From contig NW_018344008.1 in the NCBI RefSeq assembly GCF_002099425.1, forward strand, positions 12,110,001 to 12,174,000: a stretch of DNA of 64,000 nt, written 5' to 3'. This stretch comes from Phascolarctos cinereus. Taxonomy: Eukaryota; Chordata; Mammalia; Diprotodontia; Phascolarctidae. The notes under the pieces are model-generated. The model searched no databases and was not told where the DNA came from. It saw only the letters and a program-made list of their open reading frames with translations. Positions 1 through 13,190 of the stretch are shown here, piece by piece. Positions within the stretch are counted from its first letter, which is position 1; each line of letters begins with the position of its first letter. The position numbers and the translations under genes are program-made.

Positions 1-603
1 AGATGTCCAAAAATCTTTTGGATCCATTTTCATCATAGGCCTAATGAAATTTAATCTCCCCCCCAAAAAAGAGACAGTCATATCCCCATACTCAACAATT
101 ATTCATTTGGCTGAGGAATGTCTATAAATATTATAAAACATTGATTCTTAGCAGTCTTAATTAACCCAGGCCAACAAAACACAATTTAGATCCCTAATAG
201 TAGGATTTAAGATTTTTTTAAAAAATTAGAACTAGCTCCTCCTAAGATATTAATGTCTCATTAAAATAAAAATTTAAGTATGGTAAAACCATCTGTAACT
301 ATAAAATGTCATGATTCACCAGTTAATAAAAAATTAAAGAAACAATCCATACTAAATACTGGCAAAACATTATTGAATAATATATAGTTACTTTTATTAG
401 TTCTATAGTAGAGTACTGAGTACCTCCAAAGAGCTGAACTATATATTTGGCTACTGTTTTATTCAGTTTCTAATATGAATGTTTTATTCAATTTCTGGGG
501 GGGGGGTGAGCCAAGTAAATATACATTTGTTAAAAAAGGCTTGAATAGCAAAATAATATTTTTGTTACTTAAATCTTATAGTGATTTTAATGTAATTATA
601 ATT
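1..603. other. AT-rich sequence, nothing recognised
   Basis: Very AT-rich sequence with short homopolymer runs, including a run of G near 499-506. No coding pattern, RNA gene or clear repeat was recognised. Confidence 0.5.
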
Positions 604-850
604 CATTGTTCAATCGTGTTCAGTCATGTCCCACTTCTTCATGACCCCATTTGGAGCTTTCTTGGCAAAGATACTAGAGTGGATTGCCATTTCTTTCTAC
701 AGCTCATTTTACAGAGAAGGAAACTGAGGCAAACAGGGTTAAGTGACTTGCACACAGCTAGTAAGTGTCTGAGGTCATATTTGAACTGAGGAAGATGAGT
801 CTTCCTGATTTCAGATCGGCACTCTACCACTCTATTACCTAGCTGCCTCT
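604..850 (-). repeat. tRNA-derived SINE with RTE-type tail
   Basis: On the + strand it begins with the reversed tail (CAGTCATGTCCCACTTCTTC), then CTTGGCAAAGATACTAGAGTGG, then AAACTGAGGCAAACAGGG and GTTAAGTGACTTGCACACAG, and ends with the reversed tRNA-like head (CTAGCTGCC). This is the common long marsupial SINE. Copies with the same order lie at 5777, 17355, 28395, 35006, 38300 and 39331. Confidence 0.85.
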
Positions 851-1718
851 TGATTTTAATACATTTTCTTTATATAATTTGTTTTTATATAACCTAGATT
901 TCTCCTATATCTGTCCCTCTTACTTTCCAGAGAGTCATTCCTTATAACAAAGAAGTTTTTTAATAAGAAAGAGGAAGAAGGAAAAAAAAATTTGGTAAAA
1001 TCAATTGACAGATCAAAAAAAAAAATCTGATGTTATATGCAATGTCCTACACCCATGGACCCTGACCTCTGCAAAGAAGCAGAAAAGGACAATCTATATA
1101 AGTAGAAGAAACTCAGTGTGAAGAAACAAATCAAAGTTATTATCTGAAGAAATCCATACATATGGGTATGGAAAGTGCTAAGGTTATGTTTGAAGGCTGG
1201 ATAATGGCACAAAACTGTAGATGTGAGCATAATAAATAGGGACAAGAAGCATAATCAGCTACAAAATGGTAGTAGTTCTAATTGTTTTTTTAATAAAATG
1301 TCCTAATCATTTTTAATTCAAAAAATTTTAAATTTCCACAAAATATTTTAGCTGTGATTAAATTGTTTTTAAAATTTAAGCAAGTTATATATTTTAATGA
1401 TCAACAAATATTTATCTAGCACATGTTATTAAACACATTGAACATAAAAGAAATGAAAGAGTGGAAAGGTTTGTAGACAAAAAAGAAGTCTTATAACTAA
1501 AAATTATGAACACTAGGAAGAGAGCTTAGAGGTGTTAGAAATGGTGATGACTAAAGGACATCTATCCAAAAAAACCAACAGTGATTCTCTCCTAATATAA
1601 AATCGATGATTAGTGACAGAGCAGCCATATCTGAATCAGCTATTTAAGTACCATGAAACTACCAACCTGTGAAAGATAAAAATCAATACTGATGTGTTGG
1701 AGGTGGACTTGAGCACAA
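851..1718. other. Unassigned intergenic sequence
   Basis: AT-rich sequence without a recognisable gene or repeat family. Short open frames here have no coding character. Confidence 0.45.
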
Positions 1719-2605
1719 TCTTTTTTTTTAAAAAATTTTTTTCAACTAAGCATTTATTTTCTCTCCTCATACCCCCTCCCCCACCAATTGAACAAAAAAG
1801 AAAAAGAAAAAACCTTATAACAATTATGTGTCATCAAGCAAAGCAAATTCCCAAATTGGTCATGTCCAAAATTATATGTCTCATTCAGCATTTTGAGAAT
1901 ATTATCTCTCTCTCAGGAGGTGGGTAGCAGGCTTCATCTTGAGTCCTCATTAATGATTGTTTGTCATTGCATTCATCAGCATTTTAAAGCTTTTCAAAAT
2001 GGTTTTTCTACATAATGTTGTTGTTATATAAATTGTTCTGGTTCTGCTCACTTTACCTTGAATCAGTTCATACTTCCCAGGTTTCCTAGAAGCTGTCTAT
2101 TTTATCATTTCTTATGGTACAATTCCATTCATTAATTATATGCTATAATTTATTCATTCCCTAATAGATGTGCACTCCCTTAGTTTCCAGTTATTTTCTA
2201 CTATAAAAAAAAAGAGTTGCTATTTTTTTGAACATGTAAGTCCTTTTCTTCTTTCTTTCATCTCTTTAGGGCATAGTACAAGTAATGGTCTTGCTGGGCC
2301 AAATACTATGAAGTTTAGTAACACTGGGACATGGCTCCAAATTGCTTTCCAGAATGACTGGATCAATTCACAGTTCCACCAACAGCATGCCTTTTTCCCA
2401 CAACCCCTCCAGCAACTGTCATTTTCCTTGTTTGTCATCGTTGTCAATCTGATGGATGTGAAGTAGAACCTCAGAGTTGCTTTAATTTACATTTCTCTTA
2501 ATTACTAGTGATTTGGAGCAATTTTTCATTATGTTGTTGTTATCTTGGAATTTTTCCAAACTTGAAAAATATCTGTTCCTATCCCTTGATGATTTGTTTA
2601 TGGCA
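1719..2605 (-). mobile_element. L1 LINE fragment (3' end and ORF2 C-terminus)
   Basis: On the minus strand the translation near 2220-2447 contains CCWWNCELIQSFWKAIW. This matches the L1 ORF2 C-terminal motif (CWWDCKLVQPLWKSVW in human L1). Downstream in sense, toward 1719, are the 3' untranslated region and an A-rich tail, seen as T-rich sequence at 1722-1742. The copy is 5'-truncated and old, and the frame is interrupted. Confidence 0.8.
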
Positions 2606-3300
2606 GAGTGTGGACTTGAGTAGTTCCCATGAAGCTGGGGTATGTGCTTTGGATCTTTCTGGTGAGACATATGATCTGGCCTCTTGCTGAAGAACATGCA
2701 AAATCAATGGCTCTTGATTGGTCCCTGTATGTCACCCTAACTTGGGGCAGAGTGGAGAAGGACTCTATCAAAGATGTTTGGTGACTGGACTAGAAAGTCA
2801 GTCTTTCAGTAAGGTATAAGAAATATATAACATCTCCATGTCTCTCTCTTTTGGATCCTTACTTTCAAGATGCAGCTCTCTCTTATGGTCCCATTAAGGA
2901 AGAGAGGATATTTCTCTTCCCTCCCCAGCAATAGACACAGCAGTTACAAACACATGGCAATGAGAACATGTGCTTACCTAAGTGAGCCTGAGATCAGACT
3001 ACAAGTCTCTGGCTCCTCTTTTGTTTTGCATTTGCTTATGGGAGCCCAAGGTACAAATAGCAATCCTACGAAATTAATAATTCCAGCCCTGAGGTTACTC
3101 TCAAGAAGTTGAAACATCAGAATTTCCCAAATCAGACACTAGCTGCTCATCAAGAGATGATTCCTGTGAGAACTCAGAGAAGGAAGGGTACCTCTGTGGC
3201 TGAAAGAACCGACTCCTAGCTAGCTAGAAGAGCTGAGCTTTCTGAGTTACAGACAGGAAGTATCCAAGGTTATTGTGAAATATCTGTTTAGCAGTTCTAA
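2606..3300. other. Unclassified sequence between L1 fragments
   Basis: More GC-rich than its surroundings, with no frame I recognise. It could be part of an old LTR element, but no TG...CA ends or target duplications were found. Confidence 0.3.
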
Positions 3301-4199
3301 AAATTATCTTTACCTTGTAATAGTATAGTAGGTAATTGTTTTATGTTTAAATATCACATTATTATTCTTTACTACATTTTAACATATTTATTTATTACAT
3401 TAATGTAGTAATGCTTCTGAATCATTTGTATTTTAAGCAACTTTTTGGTAGAAGTTGAAAAAAAGTGGCTGTCCTATTTTCAAGAACTATTTCATACATT
3501 TTAATCTCTCTTTGACCCTAGAAATGAGCCATACATAAGCCTTAAAAGATTTTCCCCAGAACGCCACGGTGAAGCGTAATGAGCCAAAGAGTGCAAGAAA
3601 AAAACATGACTCTTTCTCTTTTTATGGTCAGATAGCTCTCAGAACTGAATCTGAGTCCACTTGGTCCAAGTGAAAGGGATCCACACTCTCCTGAAAGGGA
3701 GGGATCCCCTGATCTACAAGTGACAATGAATTAGAAGAAAGAATAAAAATAAGAAGGCATGCATTTAAAATAGCTTCAGCCTGACCCATTTAAAATAGCT
3801 ATTGATATCCCCAAAATGGGGAATGGATAAAGAAACAGACATCGATATGAGCTATCACCACTTCCTATAGAAGTTTAGCAATATAAAGCAATTTCCACAT
3901 TAAGGCCAAAAAGCCTAGAAATAGTTTCAGCAAACACTTGATATCTCTGTCAGGTAGAGACATGTTGGCAGCACAGGCCTGATTTAGAATATAAGTTAAT
4001 TTGACAAATTGTAATAAGTAGATAGTGAAAGATAATATGCATTATTGCCTTGTAAAATGTTAAGAAGTAGTGGAGAAGAAAATGAGTTAACAAAAAGCTT
4101 GGACTTAAAACCTTATTAAATCGGGTCATCCTAAGAACATTTACATATAAAGTTGTAAGGACAAAAAAAAACTTAAAAAAGATTTCTTTATAATTTATA
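3301..4199. other. AT-rich intergenic sequence, nothing recognised
   Basis: No gene, RNA or confident repeat call was made here. Confidence 0.45.
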
Positions 4200-4945
4200 A
4201 AGTTTTTTTAAAGTTTTATTTGATTATGAAGTTGACAAATACCAAGTAAAACAGACATTTCCATATACACAGTTGAATAGAAACAGATGGCACATGCAAC
4301 TACAGATCTCTTTTGTTCAGCATGTTTTTCTTTTTTAAGTGTGAAAGTTTAATCTGTTGCCTTTAAAGGTGCCTGTATTGTCTGTACATCTCTCTGGCCT
4401 TCCTTCTTTTTTATTCTTCTCCATTCTTAAAAAGATATATTCAATTACCTTCCTCTTATTTCTTTCTTTTTGTTTTTTAGCTACCATATTCCTATTCCCC
4501 ATCAGTCTCTTGCAATTCTTTTACCCCCATATTAGTAAAAACAAACCAAACCAAAAAACCCAACCATCCCTGTAATAAATGTTCACAGGCAAGCAAAACA
4601 AATTCCCACATTGGCTATATCCAACAACATATGTCTTATTCTGTATCTTGATTCTATCACCTCTCTGTCAAGAAGTGGGTAACATGCTTCATCATCAGTC
4701 CTCTAGAATTGTAGTTGGTCACTGAATTGATCAGAATTTTCAATATTCCAAAGTTCTTTTTCTTTATAATGTTATATAATGTTAAATATATATGTTATAT
4801 AAATTGTTCTCCTGATTCTGCTCACTTCACTCTATATCAGTTCATATAAATCTTCCCAGTTATCTCTGAAACCCTCCATTTAATCATTTAAGGCACAATA
4901 AAATTCTATAATATTCATCTACCATAATTTGCTTCCTTCTTGAAG
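4200..4945 (-). mobile_element. L1 LINE 3' fragment
   Basis: Antisense L1 3' region. It shares the order and wording of the 1719 copy: AAATTCCCACATTGGC, then GAAGTGGGTAACATGCTTCATC, then ATTCTGCTCACTTCACTCTATATCAGTTCATA. It is 5'-truncated and clearly old. Confidence 0.7.
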
Positions 4946-5344
4946 TACACATGAAAGGAACAGGAAGGTTTTTAGAAACTATCTGTTAAAGTAGACCACA
5001 TACTTATAATCATACAATTGACTGAACGGTACAGAGAATACAAGATCCCATTGTGTTTATCATTTTTTTACTCTAAAATTTTTTTTTTATTAACAGAGAA
5101 AAATGCTCTCAAGAGTTTGTTTCTGTTCTGGGAGAGCTTATATTCTCTATGTTTCTCTTCTGATTTTAAAATTTATATATGATCTTTTAGGACCACAATA
5201 CAGATAATTATTTTCTCCACCATGGCTAGGGACCACTAAGTGTCAATTAAATTGATAAAATTGTGTGTCTCCATGACTTGAGCGCTTTGATTAGCCAGCT
5301 AATGTGTATAAGAAAGAACATATGTGTAATATAACATATATCAG

Positions 5345-5450
5345 GATAGAGACTGAACTTGCAATTTCATTGGTATAAAGAACTCAGAGAAGAAAAAATT
5401 CCTTCTATCAATGCAAGTCAGTCCATCCAATGGTGATCAAGTACTGGGAC
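5345..5450 (+). repeat. Old CORE-SINE fragment (MIR3/THER-like)
   Basis: The stretch TTTCATTGGTATAAAGAACTC, followed by a run resembling CCTTCTATCAATGCAAGTCA, recurs at 6780 and 20455 and marks the same ancient family. Only the head is visible here. Confidence 0.45.
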
Positions 5451-5776
5451 ACTGACTCTTCCTAACAAAACCAGAAGAGCAGACATATTGACAAGCCATG
5501 ATGAAAACGTGCTAACATAATAAGAAATACAACTATCAACAGTGATTGTTGATTAACAAGAAATGAAAATATACTAACTTATGATAAGAAACAGAACTAT
5601 CAATATGACTAGAATACTCAGTCTATTAGTTAATACCTCATTTTCCCTAGCAGGAATGTTTACTGGAAAAAAAAATACTAGAAAGTTGCTGGTAAAGAGA
5701 AACTTTAAAAGATGTTATCCTCTGCTATTATGCTCATGTTGACTGGTCAAGACACCCTCTCCCTTTAACAACTCTA

Positions 5777-6040
5777 GATGGACAGCTAGGTGGCATAGTG
5801 GACAAGGTGTTAGACCTGGGGTAGGGAAGAGTTATCTTCCTGAATTCAAATCTGGCCTCTGATGCTTACTAGATGTGTGACCCTGGGCAAGTCACTTAAC
5901 CCTATTTGCCTCAGTTTCTTCATTTGTAAAATGAGCTGGAGAAGGAAATGGCAAAGCGACTCCAGTGTCTTTGCCAAGAACCCCTAATGGGGTCATGAAG
6001 AGTTGGACACAACTGAACAACAAGATGAACAATGACAGAT
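5777..6040 (+). repeat. tRNA-derived SINE with RTE-type tail
   Basis: The full order is visible: head (GACAGCTAGGTGGCATAGTGG), the core GTGACCCTGGGCAAGTCACT, then AAATGAGCTGGAGAAGGAAATGG, and the tail ATGGGGTCATGAAGAGTTGG. The tail resembles RTE/BovB LINE 3' ends. Confidence 0.9.
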
Positions 6041-6203
6041 TCTTACATTGAATCTGACTTTTAATTTTTTTCGTACAAGTCATTGAAAAGATGTATCATT
6101 GCAACAGGTCCTTGTGACAAAAAGATTAATGTTTATGTTACATTCAGTTAAATTTTAAACCAGTGCTTTCCTTTCAGTAGAGATATGGACCCAATGACAG
6201 ACA

Positions 6204-6260
<57 letters not shown>
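6204..6260. repeat. (TC)n(TA)n microsatellite
   Basis: Alternating TC followed by alternating TA. CA/CATA-rich sequence follows to about 6305. Confidence 0.95.
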
Positions 6261-6265
<5 letters not shown>

Positions 6266-6769
6266 ATCACACACAGATATATATACACATGCATACATAC
6301 ATACCTGTTTGTCATGAACTAGTCTAGCTAAATTTGGCTCATATTGAATCTAACTCAATGAATTTTTGAGCTTTAGCAACTGCTGAAATCTATTTACTAA
6401 GGCTGCAAAGACTTTTGTTGTGTAGTCATTGGAGGCAGATGTGGAGGCACAGGTGGGATTACATATCTTTAATGTGTTTATCATGATTTTATTTTATTGA
6501 AAAATCTCCTGAGCATTCAGTCACCTCTTTAAAACAACAAAAAACAAAAAGCCACTTTAACAGATACAGAACCTATTGTGTATTTTTGAGACATGAGTCA
6601 ATTTTTTTTTACCAGTTCTGGCTTCACAAGACTTAGACCTATGAGCTAAGATCCTGGGAAAATCCTAGTCTTATTAGCAATTTATTTACAAATTAATTCT
6701 TAGGGCAAATTATTCTGCAGATGACTTAACTCATCATTTATATTGATTCCCATAAGTTTTAATTTGAAA

Positions 6770-7360
6770 AGGGATAAGGACTGTGATTTCATTGGTATAG
6801 GCGACTTTCAGATGACAAAATTCTCCCTAACAATGCAGGTTTGCACATTCTCCGCAATTTCTAATTTTAGAGAGTTGCCTAGAATACTGAGAGGCTAATT
6901 GATTTGCCTAGGTGAACATACTTCATATGGGTCAAGAGTTTGGACATCAAACCAGTTCTTGGCTCTGGGGCTAGTTCTGTATCTTCTATATACACTATCT
7001 CTTCAGGGAGGAACAATATACTAGTTGGTTAAAATTTAGGGTTTCTATAATCTTTATGCACGAACTACATTACCAGAATGCAAATGCAGTAATTTAAAAT
7101 GAGAATTATCTCTTTCTAGTAGGGAAGATTACTTAAGAAAACAAATTAATATAACAAGATCAAGTGGTGAATATATGGAGTCAGAGCAAGCAAAGTGAAT
7201 TGGAGAAAAAGGCCTATTTCATCAGGAACTCCTCACTCAATTCTGTGTCTCTAAACTGCCCCTTAAGTGACTTGCCAAAGGGTACATAGCTTCTAAATGT
7301 CCAAGCTGAGATTTGAACTCAGATTTCCTGTTCCAAATTTAGTGTTCTATTTTTCCAAGC
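6770..7360 (+). repeat. CORE-SINE (MIR3/THER-like) and a MIR-like piece
   Basis: 6780-6990 follows the pattern GATTTCATTGGTATAGGCG...TTGCACATTCTCC...TTGATTTGCCTAGGTGA of an old marsupial CORE-SINE. 7260-7355 contains TTAAGTGACTTGCC and GATTTGAACTCAGATTTCC, a MIR-type core. The sequence between them is unassigned. Confidence 0.55.
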
Positions 7361-7524
7361 TCTCTCTTAATCCTTTTTTTTTTAAGGGAGAGGTGGCAGA
7401 AGTAAAATAAAATATTTACTGTTATTGACATTATACCTGTATATATTAAATAAAATTATAAACCAATAAGAAACAATTCACTCCAAAGCAGGTGAAAAAA
7501 AAAAGAGCAGTATAAATGGCTAAA

Positions 7525-7983
7525 AACAAAACAAAGAAACTATTTACATATCTATATTTAGCCCCTTAGTTTGCTGAAGTAATACCAAAGAAGCAATTAA
7601 AAATGTGCAGTCAAGCTAGACGCTGTGCTGTTGTGGCAAGGTTACCACTGTGACAGGAATATAGCAACAAGTGTAACAACAAAATACAGGGGGGGTTTCA
7701 AGGGTTTCAGGCTTGGCAAACTTTAACTACTGAGATAACAATGGCATAGAAGTGGGGGGGTACTTGGGGCTGGATTCCCGTAAATCAGGTGATTTCTAGC
7801 AAATCGACACTTAGGCCTGTCAGGCTGCTACGCCTGCCTTGAGTCACAATACAATTTCTATTTATTCTTCTAAGAAGTATTGGCAGGATCCCTCATCCCA
7901 TTTAACAAGAACCATTGATCCCACTCAACAAGAACCATTGACCCCCCTGAGGAGGCTTCACTTCTGAGAGTCCATCTCTCACA
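7525..7983 (-). repeat. 3' LTR of the retrovirus fossil
   Basis: Aligns with 14310-14744. In sense it begins TGTGAGAGATGG, directly after the purine-rich GAGAGGGGGAAT. It is shorter than its partner. Confidence 0.75.
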
Positions 7984-9289
7984 ATTCCCCCTCTCATTTC
8001 TTACAATTTGAAGCCTCCCCACACCCCACTAAATCTTAATAACCATCAGGGTGGTCTCGGACTGGCACTCAACCCTGACTCTTCAGAACCATCAGCTTGA
8101 TTTCTCCTTTCCCTTCTATCTTAACCAAGGTGGACAAGGAGTCTTGCATACAGGGGAGACACACCGGGAGTAGGACAATAATTCCCCTCATATTTTACAA
8201 TCTAAGAGTTTTAGAAATACCATACAATTTAGAAACAGTAATAACTTTTTAAGACAAACAATAAACTTCAGATAACATCAATTGCATTTCCATATTATTA
8301 AATCTGAATTCAAATCCTTCTTAGCTCTTTTTCTTCTCTCTCTCTAACCATCACCCCTTTAAGTAAATATGGGAAGGATTGATCTAAGCATTGACAAATC
8401 AAAGGGGCAGCCCCTTCATAAATGCCCATACAGAGACCCAAAAGAACACAATAATGCAATTGTCCCTTTAAGATTCAAAAAGTCTTTTCTTATACAGCTG
8501 TCTGGCAGGGAACATCATCAGTGAAGTCCTCTGGTCCTTGGTATTTGCTCCAGCCATCTCCAGCACAGCATCTCAGCATCTTCTTCTTCTTGTCTTCTTG
8601 TTGGAACCAGCTTTCTGTTCATTCTCCTACAAAAATGACCTTAGCACAATTTTAAATGACTATTTTTAATCCTTATAATCCTGATCATTTTTACAAACTC
8701 AAAATTGGAATCATGGCCAATTGTCATGTTTAAGAAATTCACATCAGAACCCAGTGTCTTATACTTTACATTAATCCATTATTAATTTCCTCACCAGGGG
8801 GGATGTGATTTCACTAAGGGATTAATAACAGCCTCTAGTACATACCTAAATATCTTAAATAATCAATTTTAACACAGTACATATAGGATCTTAAACTTTT
8901 AGTCATGCCTTGTTTCTTTGATGGCATTTACAAAATAAATCACAAGCCATTCTTCTTTTAACATTATTAATTGTAACAAAACTTTAGACAAGTATGATAT
9001 TAACCAAATAACAAAGTAACATTCTCACAATCCCCTAATTGTCTCCATACCACATTGCTCCAAAGTGAGCCCTAAATAGCTTGCATGCATTTCCACTCTC
9101 GTCCATAAAATCTTACCAAGTTGGTGCAAAAGTCCTTAAGTAACACAAATTCCAGAGCATTATCAAAATATCACAAAGTTCCTTAGTCAAAAGGTGTTGT
9201 AATAGAATCTCACATTGGTAACAACAAGAGCCTGATTACAGGGAAAATACTACTGCTCTTAGAATCCTTTTAAACAAAGGGAACATCTT

Positions 9290-10878
9290 TTTTTTTTTTT
9301 GAAGCTTTACTTAATTTTATTCAACTGCATAAAGTCCTATCCTTAAATCCTCTGAATAGCTCCAGAGATGGTGTAAGAGTGTCTTGGTGGCAATGATAGC
9401 CAGCAGAAGAGCAGAAAAGCAGCACTGGCATGACTGGCCTGCACAGAATTAGACCTTCACAAAGGGTTCTTGAATCAGTGAATGGTTACAAATAGTGAAG
9501 GAGAGAGCAGTCATTACAGTTGACGTTCACATAGTGATTTAGGCTTTTTTTCAAAGCACTAGACACTTTATTTGATTCTCTCTTCAGGGAAGTCATCACC
9601 ATGTTGCTAGGAATTTAGATAGATTTCTTTTTGGTAACTCTTGGATTGTGTCCCTACTCCTTCTTTCTCTTAAAGCCACACATCATGCATCCGATTATCA
9701 CTGTCTTTCGAAGACTGACTAGCTCAGATTCAGGCCACCTGACTCTCATCGACCTACCAAGAAATCTCCAATTAAGTCTATTAATATTTGTCCAAATTCA
9801 TTAAAGTTCTTAACAACATAGATTAAAGGCTATTCTAAGGTAAGGATTGATTCTTGATGCATAGGACTTCAGTGTGCTGGAATATGCCATCCCTTTGAGT
9901 GACCCAGCCTCTCTGTTCTAGTAAATGCAATCACAAGCACAGCTGAAACCTGGTGATTCAGATGTTTGTATCACTAATAAGTGGCATGATATAAGAAAGA
10001 AAGAAAAAGAGACAGGCACAGAGAGAGACATAAGCAGATGCACAGAAAGCTGGACTTGGAGTCTGGAGGAGCTGGTTTCAAAGCCACCTCTGACTCTTCC
10101 TAACTGCATGGCTAGGGACAAGTCATTTAATCTCCCTTGCACCTAGGCAACTTCCTAGGATGGATCTTCCTGGGCAAGGGGGAAAAAGGAAGTTCAGGTC
10201 AACTCATTCCAAACATGTGGGAGCTATAGTACTTCTTTTTTTTTTTTTAGGGTTTTTTTATTTTATTAATTTTTTTTCCATATGCTTTTGAGTTGAAAAT
10301 TTTTTCTCCCTTTTTCTCCCCCCCACCCTCCCCAAGATGGCGCACAATCTGACATAGGCTTTACATTTACATACCCATTAAACATATTTTCACATTAGTG
10401 AAGTTGTAAGTAAAAATTAAAACCAATAGGAGGAACCATCAGAAAGATGAAACAAAATTCAACTTAAGGTAAAAATAAGTGAGAGCGATTTGACTTCCAT
10501 AGTTCTTTCTTTGGATGTGGACAGCATTTTCCATCCCGAGGCCTCTGGAGATGTCTTAGATCCTTGTAATGCTGAGAAGGGTTCAGTTTAACATTCTTAG
10601 TCATTGCATAACATGGCTGCTATTGTATACAAAGTCCTCTGGGTTCTGCTCACTTCACTCAGCATCAGACCATATAAGTCTTCCCAGGTTTTTCTGACGT
10701 CAGCCTGTTCATCATTTCTTATAGAACAATAGTATTTCATTACATTCATATACCACAACTTGCTCAGCCATTCCCCAATTGATGGGCATCCTCTCAATTT
10801 CCAATTCTTTGCCACCACAAAAAGAGCTGCTATGAATATTTTTGTACATGTGGGTCCTTTTCCCATTTGTTTGATCTC
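9290..10878 (-). mobile_element. L1 insertion with 3' transduced flank
   Basis: The whole segment is bracketed by an exact 17-bp target duplication (AACAAAGGGAACATCTT at 9273-9289 and 10879-10895). Read on the minus strand, 10878 to about 10250 is L1: the ORF2 C-terminus (89 residues open at 10597-10866, with FIAALFVVAKNWKLRGCPS and LSKLWYMNVMKYYCSIRN) and the 3' untranslated region. An A-rich tail follows at about 10249-10237. After it come about 930 bp of non-L1 sequence ending in AATAAA and then a second poly(A) run next to the target duplication. This is the form left when L1 transcription reads past its own signal. The insertion sits inside the retrovirus fossil, so it is younger than that element. 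Confidence 0.85.
9301..10236 (-). other. Transduced 3' flank carried by the L1 insertion
   Basis: Non-L1 sequence between the two poly(A) tracts. In sense it ends GAATAAAATTAAGTAAAGC just before the outer poly(A) (9290-9300), so a usable polyadenylation signal lies at the expected distance. It includes an old MIR-like SINE remnant near 10030-10150. It should match another genomic locus next to the source L1. Confidence 0.75.
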
Positions 10879-13112
10879 AACAAAGGGAACATCTTAAGGT
10901 GAGTCTCAAGCAGTTTGCATAAATTTCTGCACATGTTCTAGTTATCTTGCAGTATCTGTTTCTCCTTATAGCCAGACTCAGGCATAGTCAGATGGGAAAC
11001 ATTCCTTCTCAAAGGAACACAATGGGGAAACTGAGCCAGGAGGATCCCATCCTAGATTAAGGCTGATTGTCCCCTCAGCTTTTTCCCAAATGAATCACAT
11101 TTCCTCTAAGTAGACCTCCACCTGTTCTTGAAGCATCTCTCTCAGATAATGCTTTAATGCATACAACTATACCCAAATTTAAACTCAAAACAAAATTAGT
11201 TATAGTCTCAAGAGCCTTTTACCTCAAACAGTAAGTCTCACTGATCACAGCTTAAAGCCAGATACAATTAATTTTACTCTCATGGAGTTGCAATAAGCAA
11301 TATAGATTTACCAAGACTCACATACATAAGAGATTTCATTTTACATCTTTCCTTTTCAAATTTAAACTTGCCCTAGTGTAAAAGCCAATCATTAGAAATC
11401 ATTTCTATCCACTGTTCATAACCTTGCAACTTCTCAGCAAGTCAAGTTCATTGTTTCTTTTCTCAGGGCAAATGACCTTGCCCACACAGATGGTTTCCAG
11501 GGACCTTGGCAAGTTTACAAAATATGGGGAATTGCTTTGTGCCCCTCCTTTTCACACACAAGTAATCAATTAACAATTCTAGGTTTTAGCATTAAAACAG
11601 TAACCCCTAATAACTTAGTTAACAATCTCACAAATTTCATAAATGATAACAAAACAATTTTAACTGAAAATTCCCTTTAAATAAGGACAAAATTTGGCTT
11701 AAATTTTATGCTTCTTAAATTACAGTACTTAAAAAGGAAATATTACCAAACAGGATCATATGGTATGCCCCAACATCCAGATTCATTCCTTTTTCTCCTT
11801 TCTCTGAAGGCACAATTAATTTAACATTCCAGATTATAAAAGAAATTGCCCTTCCAGCAACATAACTAATACAGTTTCTTACTAAATTACCTCACATAAG
11901 AAAATTAAAAACTTAAAAGAGACCCAATAAAAAATATTTTTCTTTCTAGACCCCTTCACCAGGTCCAACAGTCTCCTGGGGCCACTCCCACCCCTATAGA
12001 CTGACTTCTTTTTATCTATGCTAGCCCATCATTGTCTTTTACTGGTCTGATAGCCCCAGGCTACATCCAGATTCCCAATTTGACCTCAATGCCACTCCCA
12101 ATCAAGGTACTTCAAAGCCTAGACTTCCCCACAACCACCAGTCCCTGCCTTAAGAGCCTGGCTCATACTGCCCATCCCCCAACAAACCTGGTTGTTAGCC
12201 TTAAGAAGGAACCTAACAACATTTAGATTATAAGAGAAATTGCTTTTCTGACAACACAGATGATACAGTTACTTACCAAATTATGCAATAAAGGAAAATT
12301 TTAGAAATACAATAATACCATAAAACAACTATCATCTATTAAAACTTTAAAACTAAAACCAATTAATTATCACTCTGGTGGCTTTATTTTAATTAGATAT
12401 GTTCCCAAATTGCCTTACACAGAGAATCATTCATCTCATCACCACTGACATAAACTTCATATCAAAGAAAATCCACATAAAGTTATATCCCCATCCAACG
12501 GTGGGGAACTTAAGATCCCCACCCAAATTACACTCACCAAGACTACTACACAGCTTTCTTTTGCATTTCTGAAGGGAGATAACTGAATAGGGCTCTTCCT
12601 CCTCCTCTGTAAAAGCAGTTTGCTTTTACAACTTTACTATGCATTCTAAACAATTCACTCTTCTTACACAATTTTTCCACTATTTTTTAGTTTCTTTCAA
12701 TTTACTTTAATAACATTCAAATTATGAGAAGCTACTTGACATAACTGATACAAAAGTTTACCAATTTGAAACAATACTAGATGTTTTAAAACTTGAAATA
12801 AACACATTACCAACCAGGTGGCTCCAATCCTGTTAAATGCATTTCCAACTGATCACATCTAATTAAGGAATAGTTGTTAACATTTTTAGTGTCTGCCCTC
12901 TGCTAGGTATTGTGTTAGGCACCTTCCAGTCATGTGAGATAAACTGAGGTAACAAATTTCAGATCCTTACATTTTCCCAATTTACCTTAGTGCCAAACAG
13001 TATAACAAGTTCTGAAATTAAGAACATCACATTTCATTTAAAACACAAAAACTTTTCTCTTTTAGGTAAGGCAGGGAATGGTTAAAGCTTATTTAGCCTG
13101 CCTCCCTTTGAT

Positions 13113-13118
<6 letters not shown>

Positions 13119-13190
<72 letters not shown>
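13119..13190. repeat. (TC)n microsatellite
   Basis: A long uninterrupted TC tract inside the retrovirus fossil. A short T-rich CTTTTT repeat also lies at 13877-13908. Confidence 0.95.

Noticed and set aside
604-850. tRNA genes in the SINE heads
   Set aside because: The tRNA-like heads are parts of SINEs with tails and target duplications. No intact cloverleaf was seen.
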